Assembly (NCBI RefSeq): GCF_004359215.1
Contig: NC_090612.1
Coordinates: 4,415,775-4,479,774, forward strand
From: Bremia lactucae
Taxonomy: Eukaryota > Oomycota > Peronosporomycetes > Peronosporales > Peronosporaceae
Direction: 5' to 3'
DNA: 64,000 bases
This document shows positions 11,177 to 20,685 of the stretch, in pieces; position 1 is the stretch's first letter; the number at the start of each line of letters is the position of its first letter. The position numbers and the translations under genes are program-made. Under the pieces are notes generated by a model. That model was not told the origin of the DNA, ran no database searches, and was given only the letters and a program-made list of their open reading frames with translations.

Positions 11177-12760
11177 TATGTCACCACGTAAACAAAGCCG
11201 TATGTGCTTTGGTTCTAAGTGAACATAAGGTTGCTTCGTAACTGCCTCCAGATTAAGCGATAGGCTGACAAAACATTCAGTCGCAACACTCCTTATAAAT
11301 CTGACATGAATGTTGCTCACACTTTGAGCCTGAAAAGTAGTCCTCGGTGCAATATGTAATTTACGGCCCCGAAGGCAATGCGGTGGAGACATAAGTATCA
11401 TTGTCGCTTGAGCGAGACAACCATATTTTTGTTTGCGTTTCCCACAGGAGAAGACATAACCTTGCATGCGCTTTTTAGCGACGTCAAATCGGCAGTGACT
11501 TTGAAAGGAGCATGCCGCATTTGGATCAATTGGGACCAAGCCGGGCTGATACGGAGAATTTCCATAAAAAATGCCACCTTGTCGTCACTAGCGTGCGAGT
11601 TATTGATGAGCGTGCGTTCATCTTGTATGTACACTGGAAGCTCACACATACCCTTGCGTAGCTTAACATTAAGACATAACTCGTGCATAATACGCCATGT
11701 TCGGTGGCATAGATATCACCTGAACCTATCTACGGAGACTTTTCATGTTTGAAGCTCCTTTTATGGTGCTGTCGCGTATAAAAGCTGTACCACTTCCGAC
11801 GTGGAAGTAAAAAAACTATTTATTTATGAGTACAGTCAGCATCGCTTTTTCTGCCTCGTGGATTACTCACTAACATCCCAATAAAGTCTTTATATGTTTA
11901 CTTGTTCCAGCGTTGAAGGTTAAGACCTCGAACGATGTTTTGCTGTAGCAAGCCGTCTAAGTACTTAAAATTCGTGCGATAAGGAATGCAGGATTCGAGC
12001 GCTTCGCTTTGTGGCGCCCTATGCTAAAAGATAATGACTTGTTAGCGAAATGCTACGCATCTTACGCAGTATTCTTTATTGCGGTATGAGTAAAATATGT
12101 TATTTAATTGCATGGTGACTTTGACCCCTAATAAAGTATATGGCAGCTGATAGCATTACTTGAAATGCCAAACAAATGAGTTTATTCCTGCGGCTCCAAT
12201 TTTTGAGCATATTAAAAAATATATTTTCGCCATACTACATTCGAAGAGCTAATATCGGAAATACGAAAACCCTTAACCTGAGGTAGAACCCTACTAACTT
12301 CATTCGGGGAGTTTACACCACCCCAACTTCTATTGGTTTCGATAATTCACTCAGCTAGCTAATTTTCTAAATTCTACTGATTAGACGCCCTAATTTTAAC
12401 AGTGATCTAGAGAACTCAAGACACTCACATCCGACTACCACACTGGTATCAATCGAGAATTTTGCTGATTTACATAATATCAAAACCTCCCATAGTACAT
12501 TTTCAGTAGTTTAGCATATAGATTATGTTAACAATGTATAAAGTGAGAAAGGACTTACCATCTTAAGTAAAAAAACATCTTTTTAACAATTTTCAGCTCA
12601 GAACGCTATTTCATTACACTTGAGCACTCCACCACCATGCCACGCCAATGCAAGAAGCAAAAGTTGGAGAAAGATTTACAGCCGTTCTCGTTATTTGAAG
12701 CAGACTCGCCGTTGATTCTTACAAAAATGAAGTCACTGCATTGAACTGAACACTATCATA
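11177..12760. other. Anonymous region with short ORFs
   Basis: Between 11,177 and 11,760 overlapping ORFs run on both strands (121 codons minus, 124 codons plus). None has a recognisable motif, and I could not decide which, if any, is real. From 11,760 to 12,760 the DNA is AT-rich with no ORF, LTR or RNA gene that I can support. Confidence 0.4.
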
Positions 12761-12840
12761 GACGACATGTTCGACCATAAACTGCAGCAACGCCTAGGCC
12801 TGGGCGTTACGCAGCACTCCTCTCCGATCATTTCGTCGCG

Positions 12841-12994
12841 TAGAGGGGAATTAGTAGCAGATGGACCCAATTGTCCTCTACATTGCAGAGGAGATCGATA
12901 TAAGATAGATATAAGTAGCAGATGGACCCAATTTTCCTCTACATTGTAGAGGAGATCGAGGACAATTGGGTCCTTCTGCTACTTATTCCCCTCT
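12841..12994. repeat. Fold-back inverted repeat with a duplicated arm
   Basis: Left arm 12,841-12,878 and right arm 12,957-12,994 are near-perfect reverse complements (core gtagcagatggacccaatt against aattgggtccttctgctac). The left arm is repeated once more at about 12,912-12,955, so either copy can pair with the right arm. It could be a small MITE-like fold-back. No target duplication was found. Confidence 0.7.
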
Positions 12995-12999
12995 TCTTT

Positions 13000-13598
13000 C
13001 GTCACTTCACATGAGAACCAATACCATCAGGGTTGAGGACTATAACTTCCACGTTCTATTCGAAGACACGGATGATGCTAGAATAAGGAATGAGAGGCAA
13101 AGATTTTTTGCATCCACTCGCGTCTCCATTATGCGGACGAGAATTGCAGAATTTTCCTTATCATCTCTTGCGACTTGTCTTGTGACATCAGCTACATTGT
13201 CATGCTCATCCGCATTGTTTCTGACGCTCGCGTCTCTACTCCTCTTGCAAAAGTCTTGACTTTATTCTCCGCTCCATTCTCTCCACCCACACTTGCATTA
13301 AAATTGCGTATTAAGTAATGAGCAAATATCGTTAGACAGGCGGTACAAATATTTACTAGTCTTCTTTCTTATTGCTATCGGCGGCGTGCTTCTATCCCAG
13401 ATGAACAGATCGCTAATTCCAAGCATTTTTTCATTCCCTGACTCGTAGGCGGCATCGATGGCATTTTTATGTTCTCTTGATTTTGCTGATCGCTGTCCAC
13501 AGAGTTAGAGGAGCCATCATCTTCCTTCTCGTGGCAGATGTAGACGTTATCCGTTGCCTAACCGGACTTCGGGCTGGTGGCGAATTAGCTGTTGGTTT
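13000..13598 (-). pseudogene. Unknown minus-strand ORF remains, interrupted by Copia-1
   Basis: If Copia-1 is removed at its target duplication, the minus frame at 18,318-18,193 (MMRPFFEKYADDNLIPLDG, ending KREAKP) continues without a stop to about 13,469, where it ends. Further on, about 13,040-13,260, another minus frame is open and charged (RQVARDDKENSAILVRIMETRV), reminiscent of the coiled-coil tail of a DNA-binding protein. These may be exons or frameshifted parts of one gene, or unrelated. I do not recognise the family. Confidence 0.3.
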
Positions 13599-13876
13599 TA
13601 TTGAAACGGTCAAGTGAGCGAAGTTTAGCAAAATGCAAAGTAAATATATTAAGGTCCTTAGTTCGCAAACCTATTGCTACCTCTAAGCCAATCATTGCTT
13701 CTAGCCAATCATAGTTCATAGAACCTTCTAGAAGCTTGTGACGTCATCTACTGACGTCACCCTATGACGTCATCTACTGACGTCATCTACTGATGTCACA
13801 CTATGACGTCATTACCGGTATATACTGGTACATACTGGTAGTCTCTTGGTCAGGTCGAGCCGCTTCCTCGCCAACA
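13599..13876 (-). repeat. Copia-1 3' LTR with TGACGTCA array
   Basis: A 278-bp LTR. About 13,735-13,815 contains repeated tgacgtca-type octamers (CRE-like, bZIP/ATF-type palindromes) at roughly 10-20 bp spacing. After them come accggtatatactgg-type inverted motifs. It is 30 bp longer than the 5' LTR because of extra internal repeat units (gcttctagccaatcat and a gacgtcatctact unit). Confidence 0.9.
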
Positions 13877-14250
13877 CTCCCACTCGACTCGACACTTGTT
13901 GCTAACACTCCCAGCATGCGTCGAAGGTGTTCAAACTGTACAGCAGGAATCGGCTTGGTCATCATGTCTGCTTTCATTTCCTTTGTCGAGCAGTATTGCA
14001 GCACCACTTGGCCGTCTTCAACTCTTTCCCGCACAAAGTGATAGCGTATGCCGATGTGTTTAGTTCTCTTGTGAAACTCCGGATTCTTGGCCAACGCAAT
14101 CGCACCTTGATTGTCTTCATACACCTTGACAGCTTCACTGCTCTTCATCTCACCAAGCTCGCATAGAAATGTCTTGAGCCAAATTGCTTCTTGTACTGCT
14201 TCCGTCAGCGCCATGTACTCTGCCTCCGTCGATGACAACGCCACCGTTCG
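13801..14250 (-). CDS. Copia-1 RNase H, downstream of a premature stop
   Basis: The minus frame has the conserved RNase H end of Copia pol: ALSSTEAEYMALTEAVQEA, then YEDNQGAIALAKNP, then HIGIRYHFVRE and ADMMTKPIP. These hold acidic catalytic residues (E in STEAEY, D in EDNQ). It is in the same frame as the RT block upstream, separated only by the TAG at 14251-14253. In Copia-2 the codon at this place is Gln. The frame runs on into the LTR (13,801-13,876), as is common for Copia. Confidence 0.85.
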   Translation of the reverse strand, partial: RTVALSSTEAEYMALTEAVQEAIWLKTFLCELGEMKSSEAVKVYEDNQGAIALAKNPEFHKRTKHIGIRYHFVRERVEDGQVVLQYCSTKEMKADMMTKPIPAVQFEHLRRMLGVLATSVESSGSVGEEAARPDQETTSMYQYIPVMTS

Positions 14251-16366
14251 CTACTTCTTGCTCCTCCAGCTAATACACCCGGTATTCATCATGAAAGCGT
14301 ATCCGCTTGTACTACGTCGCGTCTCCACATCACCAGCCCAGTCTGCGTCTGAGTATCCTTGCAGTGTAGCAATACCATCACGTGAGAAATTAAGTCCATG
14401 CGTCGGTGTTGCTTGAAGATACCGCAACACACGCTTGATAGCCTGCCAATGTATTGGACAGGGATCAGCCGCAAATTGACTCAATGCTCCCACTGCCACA
14501 GCAAGGTCCGGACGAGTCGCAACCATCAAGTACATGATACCTCCAATGGCACTCCGGTAGGGTACGTTCTTCATTGTTTCCTCATGATTGCAGCCGCCTT
14601 CACACATGTTCTTGGTCAGTCTAAGTCCAGGATCTTGAGGCGTCTTCACGGGCTTGCTGTCATGCATCCCAAACTTGGTTAAGACAGACTTAAGAAACTT
14701 GGTTTGCCGCATCGTCACATGGCCAGCCGCATGATCGCTCTTGATTTCCACACCAAGAAAATACTTAAGCTCACCGAGATCCGTCATCTCGAATCGGTCG
14801 CTCAACGCACGCTTTGTTGACGTGAGAAACTCGTCGTTGCTACTTGCGATGATCAGATCGTCAACATACAAAACAACAAAGACCATGTCGCTGTCATCTC
14901 GCTTAACGTACACGCAGTGATCTGATTCACACTTGATGAATACCATCTTGATCATGAAGTCATCGATGGTCTGATTCCACATACGGGGTGATTGCTTCAA
15001 CCCGTATAGTGACTTCTTTAGCTTGCACACGTGATCTGGACGACCAGCATCGACATATCCATCTGGCTGCGCCATGTAGATATCTTCATCCAATCCACCA
15101 TTTAGGAACGCTGTCTTGACATCCATCTGATGCAGCTTCAGCGTATACTTGGCAGCCAAACTCAGAACAATTCGAATCGACATAAACTTGGCCACCGGCG
15201 CATACGTTTCTTCGTAATCGACTCCATACTTCTGTGAGAACCCCTTAGCCACTAGACGTGCCTTATACCGCTCAATTTCGCCATCTTGAGTCTCCTTGAC
15301 ACGGAACACCCATCTGCAGCCGATAGCCTTGCGTCCCTTTGGCAACGGTACAATGTTCCATGTATCATTTTTCTGGAGCGAGTCATACTCCGAATCGCAC
15401 GCTTCCTTCCATTTCACTGCGTCACTGGATTCCATAGCCGACTTAAACGTAGTCGGCATATCTCCCACTGAATCCATGACGTATGCAGCTTCGTAATGTG
15501 TTGCATCTTGAGCTGCTGCTGACAACTCATCAAGACCTTGACGTCTCTGGTAATACGCAGACCGCTTGGCGCTTGGAGTGTCTGTTGCTTTCTCCAACGA
15601 CTGTGTCCGTTGGTGTCTCTTACTGCTGGACTCCATATCCGCATCTTGCGCAGTGTCTTCTTCTTGTTCCTGCGGCGATTCATCATCCGTTGCCTCTTCA
15701 TCTTCGATGACTACGTCCTGCTGAAAGTAGTTGCGTCTTCCACTGTCGAAAACATCTTCCATGAACTGAGCGTCGCGACTTACCAGTATGCGGCAACTGT
15801 CCAGCTCCTCGAATCGATACGCTTTCTCATGATCCGAATATCCAAGAAATCGGCAGTGTACTGACCGAGAATCAAATTTGGCACGCTTTTCCTTTGGCAC
15901 CATAACATACGCGTGACAACCAAACACCTTCAGGTTAGCCAGTAATGGTTTCTTGCCTGTCCAAACTTGGTGTGGCGATTTGTCATGGCTGACAGCACGT
16001 GTTGGACACCTTTTGCGGAGAAACGTAGCTGTCATGACAGCTTCGCCCCAGTATTCTTTGGACAGTCCAGCATGTTTTATCATGCAGCGCGCGCACTCTA
16101 CCAATGTTCGATTCATTCGTTCGGCGACCCCATTTAACTGAGGAGTGTATGGCGGCGTGAATGTTTGCACGATTCCTCGATCACTGCAAAACTTGGCCAT
16201 ATCACGCGAAGTAAACTCGCCGCCATTGTCACTGCGAATCGTCTTTACCCGCTTGCCCGTTTGCGTTTCAGCAAACGCAACAAAGTCAGCAAATTTGGCA
16301 GGTACTTCCGACTTGTAACTCATCAAGTACACCTTGCAAAAATGTGATTTGTCATCGCTTCCCGCT
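14251..16366 (-). CDS. Copia-1 integrase core and reverse transcriptase
   Basis: The minus-strand polyprotein starts just after the deletion at about 16,366. Integrase core: IRSDNGGEFTSRDM (second catalytic Asp), then YTPQLNGVAERMNRTLVE (catalytic Glu), followed by the CxxHxxVxxP-like GCHAYVMVPKEKRAKFD block. RT: GCRWVFRVKE, FSQKYGVDYEETYAPV, then the active site VVLYVDDLIIAS, then FLGVEIK. It ends SGYAFMMNTGCISWRSKK at the TAG. An acidic Ser/Gln linker separates integrase from RT. This is the usual Copia layout and length. The single stop may be read through or may mark early decay. Confidence 0.92.
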
Positions 16367-17935
16367 GAAAGTCGGCGTCTGCATGGGACCACATACATCA
16401 CTGTGAATGACGTCCAAAACTTGCTTTGCAGGATTGGGTGATGACTTGGCATAGCTCACTCGCGTTTGCTTACCGAGTGAGCATCCGTCACACACCTCCC
16501 ACTGCTTTACTGATGCAATGTTAATGCCAATACCATAACTTTTCTTCACAATAGCATCAAGACCGCCATGACCAATGTGACCAAGTCGAAGGTGCCAGAG
16601 GTACGACGTGGTGTCCCCATGGTATCCCATCGATCTTGTTATATTTGCCTCATCCATCAGAATAGGCGTCATGCAAAGCTTGAACAATCCTTTGCCTTCA
16701 CGCGCTCCAAGCTTCCAGCGAAGATCTTTTGTTTCCGCAAAGCAACCATCGCGCTCAAACGTAACTGGCCCAACATCCTTTGTAAAGCGGCCAACCGAAA
16801 ACAAATTTCGCGAAAGCTTGAGAATATGCCATACACCAGTAAGCATACCTTTCTTAGTCCCACGCGGAGTCTTCATTGACATCACTATGTCGCCCATTCC
16901 CACCGCTTGGACCACACCGTCGTCAGCGAGATGCACATCAATTGGAGAAATAGTCTTGTAATTCTTCATGTACTCTTTCGAGTACGTCATGTGTTGCGTT
17001 GCTCCTGAGTCAACCAACCACACACATTCCGACTTCGTAGCACTTGCATCACCACCAACCAAGAACAGAAAATCGCCCGAGTCGTCTTCTACTTGCGCGA
17101 TATTTGCTGTTTGCGACCTCTGTCGCTGCGCATTCTCGCGGAGTCGTACTGGACACTTCGCAATCCAATGTCCCTGCTCACCACAATAATGACATGCACT
17201 GCTCGTCTTGACAGGCGCTTGTCGTACTCCCTTGCGCTTTCCTTGATCGTTCGACATAAATGCTTGACCTTGACCGTGCGCGGCTCCCTCGATGCCGCCA
17301 CCTTGTTCCTTTCGTTTCATGTCCTCGTGCAACAGTCGAGGCGTCACCAGCTCCCATGACAGCGAGTCAGCTCTTGACTCTAGTGCCGTGATCAGGAACG
17401 CAAACGAATCACTGAGGCTTCCCAAGAGCGTGATGACCAAGTCGTCTTCACTAACCGGAGCTCCCACTGCATCCAGCTGCTCCGCCAGGGTCTTTAACTT
17501 GTTAATGTGCTGTAGCACATCATCACCATCATCCATTTTGGCCGTAAAGAAGCGTCGACGGAGATAGAGCTTGTTCGCCAAGCTCTTCTTCTCGAAGTGT
17601 CCCTCCAGCCGTGACCATGCATCATGCGCTCCACTTGCCGAGCAAACCAGAGGCAGCTGCGAATCCTCCATCGCGAGACAGATGATCGCCAGCGCCTTTC
17701 GAGACTTACGCTTGTAAGTTGTCTGATCCAGCGTACTGGTCAGGTGCTCGAGTTTCACCTCCCCGCTTGTCACAACCCACAGGTCCCTCTCCTCCAGCAC
17801 CATTTGCATCTTAAACTTCCACGTATGAAAATTCATGCCATCAAACTTGTTGATGCGAGAAGAGGTGGCGGAAGCAGATTCCATGGCGAAACCGAAGTCA
17901 ACGTCGGGGGCAAAGAAGGCGGGTCTTGGGCTCAT
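16352..17935 (-). CDS. Copia-1 Gag, protease and integrase N-terminus
   Basis: The frame is open from the ATG inside the primer-binding site at 17935. The more likely Met is at about 17884 (MESASATSSRINKFDG). Gag: FHTWKFKMQMVLEERDLW and the UBN2-type region. Zinc knuckle: CHYCGEQGHWIAKC (CX2CX4HX4C). Protease: WLVDSGATQHMT, with the catalytic DSG. Pre-integrase: LWHLRLGHIGHGGL, then CDGCSLGKQTR (HHCC). It ends SGKR then stop, because about 20 nt present in Copia-2 (encoding YFYTFT-like sequence) are missing. The integrase core resumes at once in another frame. Confidence 0.93.
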   Translation of the reverse strand: MSPRPAFFAPDVDFGFAMESASATSSRINKFDGMNFHTWKFKMQMVLEERDLWVVTSGEVKLEHLTSTLDQTTYKRKSRKALAIICLAMEDSQLPLVCSASGAHDAWSRLEGHFEKKSLANKLYLRRRFFTAKMDDGDDVLQHINKLKTLAEQLDAVGAPVSEDDLVITLLGSLSDSFAFLITALESRADSLSWELVTPRLLHEDMKRKEQGGGIEGAAHGQGQAFMSNDQGKRKGVRQAPVKTSSACHYCGEQGHWIAKCPVRLRENAQRQRSQTANIAQVEDDSGDFLFLVGGDASATKSECVWLVDSGATQHMTYSKEYMKNYKTISPIDVHLADDGVVQAVGMGDIVMSMKTPRGTKKGMLTGVWHILKLSRNLFSVGRFTKDVGPVTFERDGCFAETKDLRWKLGAREGKGLFKLCMTPILMDEANITRSMGYHGDTTSYLWHLRLGHIGHGGLDAIVKKSYGIGINIASVKQWEVCDGCSLGKQTRVSYAKSSPNPAKQVLDVIHSDVCGPMQTPTFSGKR

Positions 17936-17939
17936 AACC

Positions 17940-18187
17940 TATTGAAACGGTCAAGTGAGCGAAGTTTAGCAAAATGCAAAGTAAATATATTAAGGTCCTT
18001 AGTTCGCAAACCTATTGCTACCTATAAGCCAATCATAGTTCATAGAACCTTCTAGAAGCTTTTGACGTCATCTACTGACGTCATCTACTGACGTCATCTA
18101 CTGATGTCACACTATGACGTCATTACCGGTATATACTGGTACATACTGGTAGTCTCTTGGTCAGGTCGAGCCGCTTCCTCGCCAACA
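17940..18187 (-). repeat. Copia-1 5' LTR
   Basis: A 248-bp LTR, nearly identical to 13599-13876 apart from two shorter repeat tracts. On the minus strand it starts TGTTGGCGAGG. It carries several tgacgtca octamers at 18,062-18,122, which would lie upstream of the transcription start if this LTR acts as promoter. Confidence 0.9.
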
Positions 18188-18192
18188 GGTTT

Positions 18193-18318
18193 AGCTTCGC
18201 GCTTAATACTATCTGCCCAAGACAGCAGGTTCTGAGCGTGTTTGGGTTCTATGAGCGTGGTACCATCGAGCGGAATGAGATTGTCGTCGGCGTATTTCTC
18301 GAAAAATGGACGCATCAT
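18193..18318 (-). pseudogene. Upstream part of the ORF broken by Copia-1
   Basis: The open frame MMRPFFEKYADDNLIPLDG to KREAKP runs straight into the target duplication of Copia-1. Sequence just upstream on the same strand (18,320-18,397) is open in a different frame (YERICSVKFRQNHSPDPL). A frameshift or intron may link them. The family is not recognised. It could be a host gene or an older mobile element. Confidence 0.35.
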
Positions 18319-18412
18319 TCTCTTTTCTCAGATCTAGAGGATCGGGAGAGTGGTTCTGGCGAAATTTCACCGAACAAATACGTTCATAAGGTAACATTGG
18401 CCTTTATCGCGA

Positions 18413-18724
18413 ACTCTCTTTGTTTACGTTTACAGCTGATTAGTCTGCGGTAAAAATAGATAAAACGGTCTATACCTATATATGGATAAGAATTCTGATT
18501 ATTACTATATAGAGTAATATCCTGCAAATATTATCTGCCTTTTAGATAATATATTAATTAACAACCTTTAAGTGTTAATTTCATGTAGCGATACACCCCT
18601 TACAGATTAAATTTCAGAACATTTACTATATAACGTAATATTCTCCAAATATCATCTACCTTTTCGATAATATATTAATTAACAGCCTTTAAGTGTTAAT
18701 TTCATGTAAGGATACACCCCGTTA
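18413..18724 (-). repeat. Two inverted copies of the start of LTR family A
   Basis: 18,413-18,603 and 18,604-18,724 each match, in reverse orientation, the first part of the LTR of Gypsy-2 and Gypsy-3 (caccccgttac end, then ttaatttcat, cctttaagtgttaa, and taatatattaatta). The two pieces are head to tail. They are LTR debris. Confidence 0.8.
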
Positions 18725-18755
18725 GACTTGTGGAATCAGCTGCCTCCCGAAGTAG

Positions 18756-19148
18756 CTGTTTTCGCAAAATTGTAGCGACTTAAATCAGCTTTCTAAGGGC
18801 TGGAATTTTTCATTCGTTTTCGCGGATTATCATAATGTCTGCACCTACCTGGTAGAGCCGCGCAACACCAAGCGTTATTCGGAGATTGCAGCAAGACCAC
18901 CATTGGCGGACAAGTTAGACAGAAAAAAAGAACAGGCCTTCAGGCAGCTTGTTATATGGCTCAATCCTAAATCGAACAGAGGCCAAGTCACAACGCCTCT
19001 CGCCCTCCGCGGCCGTCAGCTCCAGAAGCGCTGGGTACCTTTCAAGGCCAAATCCATGACGGCGAAGTGGCTTTTCGACAACCACATTGGGTTGAGCGTC
19101 GACGGCAAAGATTACGAAGACCGAATAAGAACCCTCGTTAAGAAGTAA
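18756..19148 (+). pseudogene. Orphan ORF of 130 codons, no ATG start
   Basis: The frame is open from the codon after a TAG at 18753-18755 to TAA at 19146-19148. The predicted protein is basic in its C-terminal half and Trp-rich (KRWVPFKAKSMTAKWLFDNH). Codon use looks like coding DNA, with few low-complexity tracts. No ATG lies in frame near the start, so it may be the last exon or the tail of a truncated gene. It sits between two LTR-A fragments. I do not recognise the family. Confidence 0.4.
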
Positions 19149-19435
19149 AATGATTTGTCTCCATGCCACGATCGCATAAACAGCCCGTGGACGGTTTCGT
19201 AAATAGTTATTGACTCTAGAAAATGAACGAGTTGCTATGGAAATTCTGCATGACAATCTGTTGCTTACACACTCCAATACGACGGAAAATGTGGACGTAA
19301 GATAGCAGCACGATGGCGTGCGTGTCATCAGATTGAAGAAATGTGTTTCTTTGGGAAAACTGCTTCATGATACACTGCCATATTCGTCTGAAGAGAGCAG
19401 ATACGCTCGCTCACTGAAGATAGAACCCCGTGAAG

Positions 19436-19690
19436 CGAAGAGACAGATAAGATTTCAATCGCATGTTTAGTTTTAGTTTATAATTTAGTTAGCATTAACA
19501 GATAGAAAGAAGAGAAACTTAATTATATTAATACTGTTTTCATGTAACCCTCTTTAAGGTAGTTGTCTTAAAGAGAAGTCTTCCTCTGCACGTACTAGTG
19601 TACGTAAAGTGACGTAAGGCACCACTCGCAACTGAAGCAGTGCGAAGTGGACTTGTGCTGAAGCAGTACAAGTCGTAGTGCCCCGTCACA
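19436..19690 (+). repeat. 3' part of an LTR family A copy
   Basis: It matches the second half of the Gypsy-2 LTR, including gcacgtactagtgtacgt, the ctgaagcag repeats and the terminal gtgccccgtcaca. No internal element sequence follows. Confidence 0.85.
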
Positions 19691-20685
19691 ACAAGGCCGT
19701 GCTGATTTTACAAATTTGTGCTGATTTATGTGTATCTATTTAAAGACCTCACTCGATAGCAGTATAATCATGAGGAGGTGTGGGCCCACCTATTACTCTG
19801 CCAAGGAATAAAGCAAACCTCACGCAAATACAAGCTAAAATGAAGAATCTAGACAATGATTATTGAAGGACAAGAACTATTTATTTTTGAAAAGAAGGTT
19901 TGCAATATTTGAGGCAAGCATAATTTCAGCAGAAAATCGGGTCGTAAATTTTGCTTATGTTTTAGCAATAAAAATACTGAAGTTATATGAAATTATACAA
20001 TTACATTTTTATTCACAATGGCAATTACACTCAATTATGCAATATTTTACAATGAGAAATTCCCATTGCTGTTTTTCGCTGCGTCATTTGACCTTGCGAT
20101 GTTCTGAAATATAAGTGATCCTAATTTAAAACGAAAGCTGTCTTTTTCTGCACGGCTCCAAGTTTTTGAAATCCTTCGAAGGTCAGATACCGCATAGCGA
20201 CTGTAAAGCCGAGATAAAGAACACACGCATGGAGGCGATGCGGCTGGCATGAGGTTAAGCAGTAGTAATCGAGCCAAACTACATAGTCGAGAAGAAACAT
20301 TAGTTAAAAATCGTAAGAATTATGAGACCATGTTTGCACACAGAATCAGAAATCTCTTGTCAAGCGAAACCGTCTAGTCCTCTTGATCCGGTCTTTCACC
20401 GATGCTACAAGTGGAGCGAATACTTGTAATTTGACACTCTCTCTATCAACCGCAATTAGTTAGGGAGAAGCCGCAGTATTTAAAGTATTCTAGGGTCAAT
20501 AAGAACCTTTGTGGCTGCTATGCTGCATCGCATGAAAAAGTATCCTATTCAAAAAGTAACTGACAATTCGAGCCAAACCAGCACTTTATTGGCTAATTAA
20601 AAAAACGACTTTAAAATCCCAAAATCTGATATAAGCTCGGTCCTATCTTCTCAAAAGGTGTCCGTTCCTCTCAATACGAGAAGCG
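19691..20685. other. Intergenic AT-rich DNA upstream of the phosphoesterase gene
   Basis: No ORF with a recognisable domain, no LTR and no RNA gene are seen. The promoter of the gene starting at 20,686 should lie in the last part. I see no clear Inr or FPR motif. Confidence 0.4.

Larger units (their letters stand above)
13599..18187 (-). mobile_element. Copia-1: nearly intact Ty1/Copia retrotransposon
   Basis: It is complete in structure: 3' LTR 13599-13876, 5' LTR 17940-18187, and 5-bp target duplication ggttt (13594-13598 and 18188-18192). The primer-binding site GGTTATGAGCCC (about 17,928-17,939, minus) directly follows the 5' LTR. Order on the minus strand is Gag, protease, integrase, RT, RNase H, which is Copia type. 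The polyprotein has two visible lesions: a small deletion with frameshift near 16,366 and one TAG at 14251-14253. It is the youngest-looking element in the window. Confidence 0.95.

Noticed and set aside
11174..11752. Overlapping ORFs of 121 and 124 codons
   Set aside because: No recognisable motif on either strand; I could not choose between them.
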